A stretch of 64,000 nucleotides of DNA from Halopseudomonas salina. Lineage in GTDB: Bacteria > Pseudomonadota > Gammaproteobacteria > Pseudomonadales > Pseudomonadaceae. Under the pieces are notes generated by a model that ran no database searches, had not been told where the DNA came from, and saw nothing but the letters and a program-made list of their open reading frames with translations. Position 1 is the stretch's first letter. The number at the start of each line of letters is the position of its first letter. Location: assembly GCF_008641105.1 (NCBI RefSeq), contig NZ_VTTI01000011.1, positions 1 to 64,000 on the forward strand. The letters run 5' to 3'. Made by a program: the position numbers and the translations under genes. Below, piece after piece: positions 10,701 through 18,749 of the stretch.

Positions 10701-10720
10701 GGCGCGGCTCCTGCCGCGCC
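10701..10720 (+). terminator. GC-rich hairpin after fadH
   Basis: GGCGCGGC (10701-10708) and GCCGCGCC (10713-10720) form a perfect 8-bp stem with a 4-nt loop, nine bases after the fadH stop. No T tract follows, so it may be a weak or factor-assisted terminator or a 3'-end stabiliser. Confidence 0.45.
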
Positions 10721-10860
10721 TCTGGCTGTCGCCTACTGCCAAATTCGTCACAATCCTCGGTTACATTTCCCCTCAAGATCTTCGACCAAGTGCAATCGCC
10801 GCAAAAAAAGCGCAAAGTCCTGTTAACCAGGTGAGTTGAAGGGGCGGCACGGGGGTATCC

Positions 10861-11709
10861 ATGAACATTACGCACAAACCATTGCTGACTGAGGCGGTCC
10901 TGTTTTTTGCGGAGCGGGGTATTGCCAAGCAGATGCTTTATGCCGAATTCGAGGCCTTGCTTGATGGCATGGTGGCGACCCCGGAATTTGCCGATGAAAC
11001 TGTCGAGGCCGTTTTTGTTCAGATAAATAACCGTCTGCACGTTCGTGCGGCGGTTTTCTTCACTCTCGATTTCGATCTTGATGGTCATATCAGCCCGCTC
11101 TGGAATATGCCACTGCGTGCACTGGCAGAGAAAGCCGGCCGTGGGCCGGACATGGGTGGCGGCCCTATCCGTCTTGCCTGCCTGGGGTTTTGCAGCGACA
11201 ACAGATTCAAGCCGAATCTGTGGAAGCCTGCACAACGGGAGGGCAAGGCCGATCTGCTGATGATCAAGGAAGCTGTCACGCGCAATACCCTCGGTATTCT
11301 GGGCGATGACCGCGAGGCACTGGCGGTTATCCAGACGGAGCATCTGCAGATGGCCGCGGAGGATGCCTGGTACGGTGGCGGGAACGTGGTCAGCCCACAG
11401 GCAAGGGTTGGCAGCCAGTTGCCAGAGCAGGATAAAAAGAGCAGCGCGCAAGCTGCGGCTGCCGCCACTGAGCAGCAGGCAGCACACAAGGAACAGATCA
11501 GTGATCTGAAGCGCCAGCTTGATGAGCTGCGTCAGCTCCGTGAAGTGGAATTGGCTGCCGAGCGCCAGCGTCACAAGGACCATCTGGCCATCGTTCAGGG
11601 TGAACTACACGACATCAAGAACGAACTGGCGTTGCAACAGAAAATCAATATTACCCTCAAGCGTGATCTGTCCAGACTGCAGAATCGCTCGGCGAGCGAC
11701 GCCGACTGA
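10861..11709 (+). CDS. Hypothetical protein with C-terminal coiled coil
   Basis: I do not recognise a named family. The 282-residue product has a folded N-terminal part (about 1-180) with no signal peptide or membrane helix, an Ala/Gln-rich linker (about 185-205) and a strongly charged coiled coil (about 208-278, for example KEQISDLKRQLDELRQLREV). This suggests a cytoplasmic protein that dimerises through its tail. The ATG lies near GGGGGT; TTGAAGGGG is farther upstream. It precedes nadK by 89 bp and may share its transcript. Downstream genes follow a conserved Pseudomonas order, so it is probably a lineage-conserved gene rather than an insertion. Confidence 0.75.
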   Translation: MNITHKPLLTEAVLFFAERGIAKQMLYAEFEALLDGMVATPEFADETVEAVFVQINNRLHVRAAVFFTLDFDLDGHISPLWNMPLRALAEKAGRGPDMGGGPIRLACLGFCSDNRFKPNLWKPAQREGKADLLMIKEAVTRNTLGILGDDREALAVIQTEHLQMAAEDAWYGGGNVVSPQARVGSQLPEQDKKSSAQAAAAATEQQAAHKEQISDLKRQLDELRQLREVELAAERQRHKDHLAIVQGELHDIKNELALQQKINITLKRDLSRLQNRSASDAD

Positions 11710-11798
11710 CACCTCTCATTACCACAGCGCATTTGCCAGCACCCTGCTGGCTGCGGATAATCACTGATTGACCGGCTATGGCATAACAGTGAGGTGGT

Positions 11799-12683
11799 AT
11801 GGATCAGTTCCGCAACATCGGTTTGATCGGGCGGCTGGGTAGCGGCAGGGTGGTGGACACCCTGAAGCGCCTGAAACGCTTCCTGATCGACAGTGGCCAC
11901 ACGGTTATTCTCGAGGATGCCGTAGCCGATCTGTTGCCGGGGCACCATCTGCAGGTTTGCTCACGAAAGATGATGGGCGAAATTTGCGACCTGGTTATTG
12001 TTGTCGGTGGCGACGGCAGCCTGTTGGGCGCGGCGCGCGCACTGTGCCGCTACAACGTGCCGGTGCTGGGCGTAAACCGCGGCGGCCTGGGATTTCTCAC
12101 CGATATTTCTCCCGACGAGCTGGAAGCGCAGGTCGGTGAAGTGCTGGCTGGCCGCTACATGGTCGAGAGTCGGTTTCTGCTGGATGCCTTCGTGCGCCGC
12201 GATGACGAGCAACTGGGCACCAGTGAAGCCCTCAATGACGTGGTTCTGCATCCGGGCAAGTCGGCACGCATGATCGAGTTCGAGCTGTACGTCGATGGCC
12301 AGTTCGTTTACAGCCAGAAGTCTGATGGACTGATAGTGGCCACGCCCACCGGCTCCACCGCCTACGCACTGTCAGCGGGTGGCCCGATCATGCATCCCAA
12401 ACTTGATGCGGTCGTTCTGGTGCCCATGTTCCCCCACACCCTGTCCAGTCGCCCGATAGTTGTTGATGCCGGTAGCGAATTGAAAATTGTCATCTCCAAG
12501 CAAAGCGGTATTTACCCGCAGATCAGCTGTGATGGCCAGGTACATATCGCCTGTGCACCGGGGGATTCGATCACCATTCGCAAAAAGCCGCAAAAGCTGC
12601 GGTTGATTCATCCCCTGGATCACAATTTTTATGCCATCTGCCGGAGCAAGCTCGGCTGGAGTAGCAGGTTGACTGATCAATGA
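11799..12683 (+). CDS. nadK: NAD kinase
   Basis: NadK phosphorylates NAD+ to NADP+ using ATP or polyphosphate. The 294-residue protein shows the GGDGS motif (70-74, with Asp72 as the probable catalytic residue), LNDVVLH near 146, and the ATPTGSTAYALSAGGP substrate loop near 182. These are the family's diagnostic motifs and the length is normal. GAGGTGGT directly precedes the ATG. Its stop overlaps the start of the phosphoesterase gene (ATGA), so the two are co-translated. Confidence 0.96.
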   Translation: MDQFRNIGLIGRLGSGRVVDTLKRLKRFLIDSGHTVILEDAVADLLPGHHLQVCSRKMMGEICDLVIVVGGDGSLLGAARALCRYNVPVLGVNRGGLGFLTDISPDELEAQVGEVLAGRYMVESRFLLDAFVRRDDEQLGTSEALNDVVLHPGKSARMIEFELYVDGQFVYSQKSDGLIVATPTGSTAYALSAGGPIMHPKLDAVVLVPMFPHTLSSRPIVVDAGSELKIVISKQSGIYPQISCDGQVHIACAPGDSITIRKKPQKLRLIHPLDHNFYAICRSKLGWSSRLTDQ

Positions 12684-13654
12684 CACATCCGACTGCGCAT
12701 ACTGGCCGCGGATTCGATGTTATTGGCGACATCCACGGCTGCGCGCATACCCTGGAGACGCTGCTGGAGAATATGGGCTATGCCCCGCATCAGGGCGTCT
12801 GGCAACATCCGCACCGTCAGGCGCTGTTTCTGGGTGACATCATCGATCGCGGGCCGCGTATCCGTGAGGCGCTGCGCCTGGTGCACGACATGGTCGAGGC
12901 CGGTAGCGCCCAGTGCATCATGGGGAATCATGAGATCAATGCGCTGGCCTGGGAGACACCCGCACCTGCGGGCAGCGGCAGGCAGTTCATTCGGGAACAT
13001 ACCGAGCGCAACCGCAGGCAATTGGCGGCAACCCTGGAGCAGATGGCCCCGTGGCCTGATGAATGGGCGTATTACCTGGAGTGGTTCTACCGGTTGCCGT
13101 TGTTTCTTGACCTGGGTGAAATCAGGCTGGTGCATGCCTGCTGGGACGAGAGCCTGATCAGACCCTTTGCCGCGCAATACCCTGATGGACGAATCGACCG
13201 GGAGTTTCTGGAGTCGGCAGCTGAGCATGGCGGATTCGCTTCCCAGGTGCTCGAGCGGCTGCTGCGCGGTAGTGAGATGCGTCTGCCCCATGGGGGTAAA
13301 ATGGTCAGCAAGGATGGGCTGGTCAGGCACAGCTTTCGTACCAAGTTCTGGGAAGAGGAGCCGCAGACCTATGGCGATCTGGTATTTCAGCCAGATGCAC
13401 TACCCGAGGACGTAGCGACCCGGCCGCTGACCGATAGTCAGAAAGCCGAGCTGCTGATCTATGGCAGTGAGCAACCAATTCTCTTTGTGGGACATTACTG
13501 GCAGCAGGGCGATCCGCACCCGCTGAGACCCAATCTGGCATGCCTGGACTACAGCGCGGTGAAGTATGGCAAGCTGGTCGCCTATCGCTGGGATGGTGAG
13601 CACCGTCTGCAGCGGGACCATTTCGTGTGGGTAGACGTGCCCAGGCTGGCATGA
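12680..13654 (+). CDS. Metallophosphoesterase (PPP-like, calcineurin fold)
   Basis: This 324-residue hydrolase carries the binuclear-metal signature motifs in order: GDIHG (16-20), GDIIDRG (52-58) and GNHE (82-85). These place it near the PrpA/ApaH/diadenosine-phosphatase group of calcineurin-like enzymes. The substrate could be a phosphoprotein or a nucleotide; sequence alone does not decide. It overlaps nadK by four bases, and this pairing recurs in Pseudomonas, which hints at a role linked to nucleotide pools (inference). No signal peptide is seen, so it is cytoplasmic. Confidence 0.88.
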   Translation: MTHPTAHTGRGFDVIGDIHGCAHTLETLLENMGYAPHQGVWQHPHRQALFLGDIIDRGPRIREALRLVHDMVEAGSAQCIMGNHEINALAWETPAPAGSGRQFIREHTERNRRQLAATLEQMAPWPDEWAYYLEWFYRLPLFLDLGEIRLVHACWDESLIRPFAAQYPDGRIDREFLESAAEHGGFASQVLERLLRGSEMRLPHGGKMVSKDGLVRHSFRTKFWEEEPQTYGDLVFQPDALPEDVATRPLTDSQKAELLIYGSEQPILFVGHYWQQGDPHPLRPNLACLDYSAVKYGKLVAYRWDGEHRLQRDHFVWVDVPRLA

Positions 13655-13694
13655 CCAGAACCTGGCGGCAGCCGTAAAAATTGAAGAGGTAAAT

Positions 13695-14543
13695 ATGTTC
13701 CGCGCCCTGCAGTGTCCGTTGGAGGAAGACCTCTCCAGCTTTACCCGTTATTTGCGCAGCCAGGGAGTGGTCCATCGCGTTACCGAGGAGGGCAATCAGC
13801 AGGTTGTCTGGACCCGGGACGAAGCCGGTGCACATTTTGCCCGAGAGTGCTATGCCGAAGGCGTTCCGCAGACGCCTGATATCCGACCTGCAGTGCGAAA
13901 CCGGGGCCCCTCCGGGAGTGCAGGCTGGATGCAAACGGCCAGGGGAATACCTCTGACGCTTGGCGTGCTGCTGGTTACTGGCGTGGTGGCTCTGCTCACC
14001 GGCCTGGGCAGCCAGGTTGACGGTGTGGTGATGTTTACCTTTGTGCCACCAGAGAACAGTGAGTATATGGCCAGTCAGATTGACCTGGGCCAATGGTGGC
14101 GGCTGATCACGCCGATATTTCTGCATTTTGGCCTGATGCATCTGGCTTTCAATGCGCTCTGGTACTGGGAGCTGGGTCGTCGGATAGAGCTGCGCTCCGG
14201 CTCGCTCTGGCTATTGGGGCTGACGTTGCTGTTCGGTCTGGTGTCCAACAGCGTGCAATGGCTGTTCAGCGGGCAGCCGTTCTTTGGCGGGCTGTCTGGT
14301 GTGTTATACGGGCTACTGGGTTATTGCTGGATTTACCAGTTAATGGCGCCGAACGTGCATTTTGCGCTGCCCAAGGGTGTGGTGGTGCTGATGCTGGTGT
14401 GGTTGGTGCTGTGCCTCTCGGGCCTGGTGACACTGCTTGGTTTTGGTGCCATAGCCAATGCGGCTCACGTGAGTGGTTTGCTGGTTGGCTGTGCTGCAGG
14501 CCTGGTTGCAGGCGGGTCCCAGCGGTTCGGTTTGTCGAGATAA
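13695..14543 (+). CDS. Rhomboid-family intramembrane serine protease (GlpG-like)
   Basis: The 282-residue protein resembles GlpG: a soluble N-terminal domain (about 1-80), then six membrane helices. Catalytic features are intact: HFGLMHLAFN supplies His144, His149 and Asn153, GGLSG supplies Ser201, and NAAHVSG supplies His258. Ser201 and His258 form the expected dyad, and the spacing matches E. coli GlpG closely. It would cleave membrane proteins within or near the lipid bilayer; its natural substrates are unknown. GAAGAGG lies upstream of the ATG. It follows the phosphoesterase gene by 40 bp and precedes the YeaC-like gene by 16 bp. Confidence 0.93.
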   Translation: MFRALQCPLEEDLSSFTRYLRSQGVVHRVTEEGNQQVVWTRDEAGAHFARECYAEGVPQTPDIRPAVRNRGPSGSAGWMQTARGIPLTLGVLLVTGVVALLTGLGSQVDGVVMFTFVPPENSEYMASQIDLGQWWRLITPIFLHFGLMHLAFNALWYWELGRRIELRSGSLWLLGLTLLFGLVSNSVQWLFSGQPFFGGLSGVLYGLLGYCWIYQLMAPNVHFALPKGVVVLMLVWLVLCLSGLVTLLGFGAIANAAHVSGLLVGCAAGLVAGGSQRFGLSR

Positions 14544-14559
14544 TTTTCTGGAGAATGAA

Positions 14560-14826
14560 ATGACTACCTTTGTCGAGATGTTGCGCAATATCACCCCCGA
14601 GGTATATGCCAGCCTGAAGCAGGCGGTGGAGATCGGCAAATGGCCGGACGGTCGCCGCCTGACCCAGGAGCAGAAAGAGCTCTGCATGCAGGCAATGATT
14701 GGCTGGGAGCTGGAAAATCTGCCTGAAGAAGAGCGCACCGGGTTCATGGGTGAGCAGAGCTGTAAATCCGAGAAAAAAACCGTGCCCAATATTTTGTTCT
14801 CGACCAAATCGGATACCTTGCATTGA
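14560..14826 (+). CDS. YeaC-like DUF1315 protein
   Basis: This is a short 88-residue soluble protein. The conserved core FVEMLRNITPEVYASLKQAV, followed by the GKWPDGRRLT and MQAMIGWE motifs, matches the YeaC/DUF1315 family, whose function is not established. The ATG at 14560 is chosen over the upstream GTG at 14473 because TGGAGAA lies just before it and the upstream start would run through the rhomboid gene. Its stop overlaps the TTG start of the next gene, so the two are coupled. Confidence 0.85.
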   Translation: MTTFVEMLRNITPEVYASLKQAVEIGKWPDGRRLTQEQKELCMQAMIGWELENLPEEERTGFMGEQSCKSEKKTVPNILFSTKSDTLH

Positions 14827-15656
14827 TACAGCCAGTCAGCGGTGAGGGCAGCGTCAGCAAGCTGCAGGCAGATCTTGATGTGCCCGTGCGCTACAGCCTG
14901 TCGATTGGCGAGCAGCTATTGCCGCTCAATGACTGGTTGGGGAGTACCCTGCGTATAGAGGCACTGGGGACTATCCATTGCAGCCATTGTGGGCGGCGCA
15001 CCAAAAAAAGCTACAGTCAGGGTTTCTGTTATCCCTGCATGACCAAGCTGGCTCGCTGTGATACCTGCATCATGAGTCCGGAAAAGTGCCACTATGATCA
15101 GGGTACTTGCCGCGAGCCGGCCTGGGGCGAGCAATTCTGCATGACCGACCATATTGTCTATCTGGCCAATTCGTCAGGACTGAAGGTGGGTATTACCCGT
15201 GCCACCCAGATCCCGACCCGCTGGATTGACCAGGGTGCGAGCCAGGCACTGCCGATTCTGCGCGTGGCTACTCGTCAGCAGTCAGGTCTGGTCGAGGACC
15301 TGCTGCGTCAGCAGGTCGCCGACAAGACAAACTGGCGTGCGCTGCTGCGCGGTGAACCGGAGCCGGTTGACATGCAGGCAGCCCGCGAACGAATCATGGA
15401 GGGCGCGCAGGAGGGCCTTCTTGCGTTGCAGGCCCGCTTTGGCCTGCAGGCCATCCAGTCCCTTGACGCCGAGGTGGTGAATATTCGCTACCCGGTGCTC
15501 GAATACAGCCCGAAACCCCAGTCAGCCAATCTGGACAAGGAGCCGGTGCTCGAGGGCACCTTGCTGGGAATCAAGGGTCAGTATCTGATTCTGGATACCG
15601 GCGTAATCAATATTCGTAAATATACGTCCTACACACTGTCTGTCAGTGTGTACTGA
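14823..15656 (+). CDS. DUF2797 protein: Cys-rich module with a GIY-YIG-like segment
   Basis: The 277-residue protein has nine cysteines between residues 53 and 106 (C53, C56, C69, C72, C79, C82, C89, C96, C106) in CxxC-type spacing, which suggests bound zinc or a cluster. Next comes IVYLANSSGLKVGITRATQ, where the VYL and KVGIT elements, Arg133 and Glu148 resemble the order of GIY-YIG nuclease motifs. The whole matches the DUF2797 family of unknown function. Translation probably begins at TTG 14823, overlapping the previous stop. Nuclease activity is only a hypothesis, since Tyr and Gly positions are not all canonical. The gene precedes pepN by 10 bp, as in other pseudomonads. Confidence 0.82.
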   Translation: MIQPVSGEGSVSKLQADLDVPVRYSLSIGEQLLPLNDWLGSTLRIEALGTIHCSHCGRRTKKSYSQGFCYPCMTKLARCDTCIMSPEKCHYDQGTCREPAWGEQFCMTDHIVYLANSSGLKVGITRATQIPTRWIDQGASQALPILRVATRQQSGLVEDLLRQQVADKTNWRALLRGEPEPVDMQAARERIMEGAQEGLLALQARFGLQAIQSLDAEVVNIRYPVLEYSPKPQSANLDKEPVLEGTLLGIKGQYLILDTGVINIRKYTSYTLSVSVY

Positions 15657-15666
15657 GGAGTGCAGC

Positions 15667-18315
15667 ATGCGTACCGAACAGCCCAAGACCATTTATCTCA
15701 AGGACTACCAGGCGCCTGAATACTGGATAGACGAAACGCATCTGACGTTCGAGCTGTTCGAGGACCATGCGCTGGTTCACAGCCGCCTGAATATGCGCCG
15801 CAATGAACAGGGCGCAGGTCAGTCGCTGCCCCCGCTGGTGCTGGATGGCCAACTGCTGGAGCTGGTCAGCGTGGCGCTGGATGAGCAGCTGTTGCAGGCC
15901 GGCGACTACCAGCTGGATGAAGATACCCTGACATTGCAACCCGCGGCGGCGGCGTTTGTGGTGGCCGTTACCACCCGAATCGAGCCCCAGCACAATACCG
16001 CGCTGGAAGGGCTTTACCAGTCCGGCAAGATGTTCTGCACCCAGTGCGAGGCCGAGGGCTTTCGCAAGATCACCTATTACCTGGATCGTCCCGATGTGAT
16101 GAGCCGGTTTACCACCACGGTGATTGCCTCAAGGGATTATCCGATTCTGCTGTCCAACGGTAATCCGGTTGCCAATGGTGAAGAGAAGGGCGGCCGTCAC
16201 TGGGTGACCTGGGAGGACCCTTTCCCCAAGCCGGCTTACCTGTTTGCCCTGGTGGCGGGCGATCTGTGTCTGATCCAGGACAGCTTCACCACCATGAGTG
16301 GTCGCGAGATTGACTTGCGTATCTACGTGGAGCCGGAGAACAGGGAGCAGTGCGGCCACGCGATGGATAGTCTCAAGCGCTCCATGCGCTGGGATGAGGA
16401 AGTCTACGGCCGTGAGTACGATCTGGATATCTTCATGATTGTGGCGGTCAACGACTTCAATATGGGTGCAATGGAAAACAAGGGGCTGAACATTTTCAAC
16501 TCCAGCTGCGTACTGGCGCATCCCGATACGGCAACCGATCTGGCCTTCCAGCGGGTCGAGGCGGTGGTGGCGCACGAGTATTTCCACAATTGGTCGGGCA
16601 ATCGGGTTACTTGTCGAGACTGGTTCCAACTGTCGCTCAAGGAAGGCTTTACGGTATTCCGTGATTCGCAGTTTTCCGCCGATATGAATTCACCCACTGT
16701 CAGCCGTATCGAGCATGTCGGCTTTCTACGCGCCAACCAGTTTGCCGAAGATGCCGGCCCCATGGCTCACCCGGTTCGACCTGATTCGTTCATCGAGATT
16801 TCCAACTTCTATACCCTGACAGTGTACGAAAAGGGTGCTGAGGTCGTACGCATGTTGCATACCCTGCTCGGGGAGCAGGGCTTTCGCCAGGGCTCGGATC
16901 TGTATTTTGAGCGCCACGATGGTCAGGCCGTGACCTGTGATGACTTCATCAAGGCCATGGAAGACGCCAATGGCGCAGACCTGGGGCAGTTCAAGCGCTG
17001 GTACAGCCAGGCCGGGACGCCTCGGCTGGCCGTGGAGAGTCGTTACGACGCGGCTAAAGGTACCTTCAGTCTGTTATTCCGCCAGAGCTGCCCGCCAACG
17101 CCGGGGCAAAGCGAGAAACTGCCGCAGGTGATTCCGGTGCGCATGGCTTTACTCGACCGTGAGGGTAAGGAATTGCCCCTGCAGTTTGAGGGGGAGGCTG
17201 CGCCCGTGGGCACTGAGCGTGTGCTGGCCGTGGCAGGCGCCGAGCAGGTATTCACCTTCACCGGGTTGACGGAAGAGCCATTGCCATCCCTGCTGCGCGG
17301 GTTCTCTGCGCCAGTGAAGATGAGCTATCCCTACAGCCGTGATGATCGGGTCTTTCTGGCCAAGAATGACCCCGATGGTTTCAATCGCTGGGAAGCAGGG
17401 CAGGCACTGGCGCTGGAAATGCTCCAGGGTATGATCGGTATTCATCAGGCGGGTCGTCCGCTGCTGCTCGATCAGCGTTTGCGTGATGTGTTTTACGCAC
17501 TGCTGACGGACAGGGAGCTGGATCCGGCCATGGTCGCCGAGATGCTCAGGTTGCCGTCTGAGGCTTATATGGTCGAAGTGTCCGAGGTGGCTGATGTGGA
17601 CGCAATCCACCAGGTGCGCGAATGGGTGCGCGGTGAGCTGGCCAATACCCTGGCCGACGTCATGTGGCCCCTGTACCGCGACCTTGACGATGGCGCAGCC
17701 TACAGCCCGGATGCGGGGTCAATGGCGCGCCGCAGCCTGAAGAATACGCTCTTGTCCTACCTGATGCTCACTGGTTCCCAGGACGCGGTTGATGCCTGTG
17801 TACGTCAGTATGTGGAGGCCAATAACATGACCGACCGCCAGGCGGCGCTGGTCTGTCTGGTCAATTCCGACTTCGAGAAGCAGAAGCAGGCGGCGCTGGC
17901 CGACTTTGCCGAACGCTGGAAGGATTATCCGCTGGTCATGGATCAGTGGTTCAGTGTGCAGGCTGCCTGTGCCTTGCCCGGTGGTCTGGTTCGCGTTGAA
18001 AAGCTCCTCGAGCACCCTGCGTTCAGCATGCGTAATCCCAACAAGATCCGTGCTGTGATCGGTGCCTTCGCCAATCAGAACCTGGTCAACTTCCACGCTG
18101 CCGATGGCGCCGGCTATCGTTTCCTGGCCGAGCGGATATTGCAGCTCGACCCGCTAAACCCCCAGGTGGCAGCGCGACTGCTAACACCGCTGACGCGCTG
18201 GCGCAAGTATGATGCCGCCCGCCAGGAGCTGATGAAGGCAGAATTGGCACGCATCATGGCCGCCAGTAGTCTCTCGCCGGATGTATATGAAGTGGTCAGC
18301 AAGTCGCTTGCCTGA
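15667..18315 (+). CDS. pepN: Aminopeptidase N
   Basis: PepN is a zinc M1 aminopeptidase that removes N-terminal residues from peptides in the cytoplasm. The 882-residue protein has the GAMEN substrate motif (267-271) and the zinc site HEYFH with His303, Glu304 and His307, plus Glu326 in LKEGF. Length matches the gammaproteobacterial enzyme (about 870-885). I choose ATG 15667, with GAGGAG seven bases upstream, over a GTG at 15646 inside the previous gene. The N-terminus MRTEQPKTIYLKDYQ agrees with Pseudomonas PepN as I know it. Long C-terminal helical repeats are typical of the family. Confidence 0.97.
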   Translation: MRTEQPKTIYLKDYQAPEYWIDETHLTFELFEDHALVHSRLNMRRNEQGAGQSLPPLVLDGQLLELVSVALDEQLLQAGDYQLDEDTLTLQPAAAAFVVAVTTRIEPQHNTALEGLYQSGKMFCTQCEAEGFRKITYYLDRPDVMSRFTTTVIASRDYPILLSNGNPVANGEEKGGRHWVTWEDPFPKPAYLFALVAGDLCLIQDSFTTMSGREIDLRIYVEPENREQCGHAMDSLKRSMRWDEEVYGREYDLDIFMIVAVNDFNMGAMENKGLNIFNSSCVLAHPDTATDLAFQRVEAVVAHEYFHNWSGNRVTCRDWFQLSLKEGFTVFRDSQFSADMNSPTVSRIEHVGFLRANQFAEDAGPMAHPVRPDSFIEISNFYTLTVYEKGAEVVRMLHTLLGEQGFRQGSDLYFERHDGQAVTCDDFIKAMEDANGADLGQFKRWYSQAGTPRLAVESRYDAAKGTFSLLFRQSCPPTPGQSEKLPQVIPVRMALLDREGKELPLQFEGEAAPVGTERVLAVAGAEQVFTFTGLTEEPLPSLLRGFSAPVKMSYPYSRDDRVFLAKNDPDGFNRWEAGQALALEMLQGMIGIHQAGRPLLLDQRLRDVFYALLTDRELDPAMVAEMLRLPSEAYMVEVSEVADVDAIHQVREWVRGELANTLADVMWPLYRDLDDGAAYSPDAGSMARRSLKNTLLSYLMLTGSQDAVDACVRQYVEANNMTDRQAALVCLVNSDFEKQKQAALADFAERWKDYPLVMDQWFSVQAACALPGGLVRVEKLLEHPAFSMRNPNKIRAVIGAFANQNLVNFHAADGAGYRFLAERILQLDPLNPQVAARLLTPLTRWRKYDAARQELMKAELARIMAASSLSPDVYEVVSKSLA

Positions 18316-18749
18316 CATTCCCGGGTAGGCAATCCCCCGTACCAGAGCACCCGGGAGGGTGTTCTGATGCGTTTGGGCCGCTCTATAACGGGCTTTCTGG
18401 CCGGTTTTTCCGTGGTTCACAAAAGATAACTTGCAAGGATTAGTGAAGTCAGTGAAAGCGCTGTAATATCATGTCGTCCGTCGTGTGACCGTGACATCAA
18501 ATAAAAATAAAGGGGTAGATGTATGGGGGCGTCCGTCGTGAACCTTCGCGCGTTTGATCCAGTTTCAATCCAGTCAGAAGCAGATCGCCTGTCGATTCTG
18601 TTCACTTCGTTGTATGCCTCCGGAAAATGCAATCCGTCCGGATTTGTCCATGTTTGATCTTGTGATGCTGCCCCTTACAGGCGGGCAGGGAAAACTGCTG
18701 CCTGAACTAACAATAAATGCCAGATGGCTTGTCTGCCGGGAGAATCGGG
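18316..18749. other. Intergenic region between pepN and the exporter cassette
   Basis: This 434-bp gap is AT-richer than its surroundings. It holds a possible -10 box TAATAT (18464-18469), a candidate small ORF (18523-18657) with a strong ribosome site, and a hairpin at 18678-18704 (CAGGC pairing with GCCTG, plus an inner GCAG/CTGC). A possible pepN terminator hairpin (AGCACCC/GGGTGTT near 18346-18365) lacks a T tract. The cassette promoter is likely here, but no -35/-10 pair is convincing. Confidence 0.5.
18523..18657 (+). CDS. Candidate 44-residue leader or small protein
   Basis: An open frame runs from ATG 18523 to TGA 18655-18657, preceded by AAAGGGG with 7-base spacing, one of the better ribosome sites in the window. 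The product begins MGASVVNLRAFDPVSIQSEA, is neither clearly a membrane protein nor a signal peptide, and has one cysteine (Cys36). It lies 92 bp before the first exporter gene and could be a leader peptide or a small independent gene. I do not recognise it. Confidence 0.4.
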   Translation: MGASVVNLRAFDPVSIQSEADRLSILFTSLYASGKCNPSGFVHV

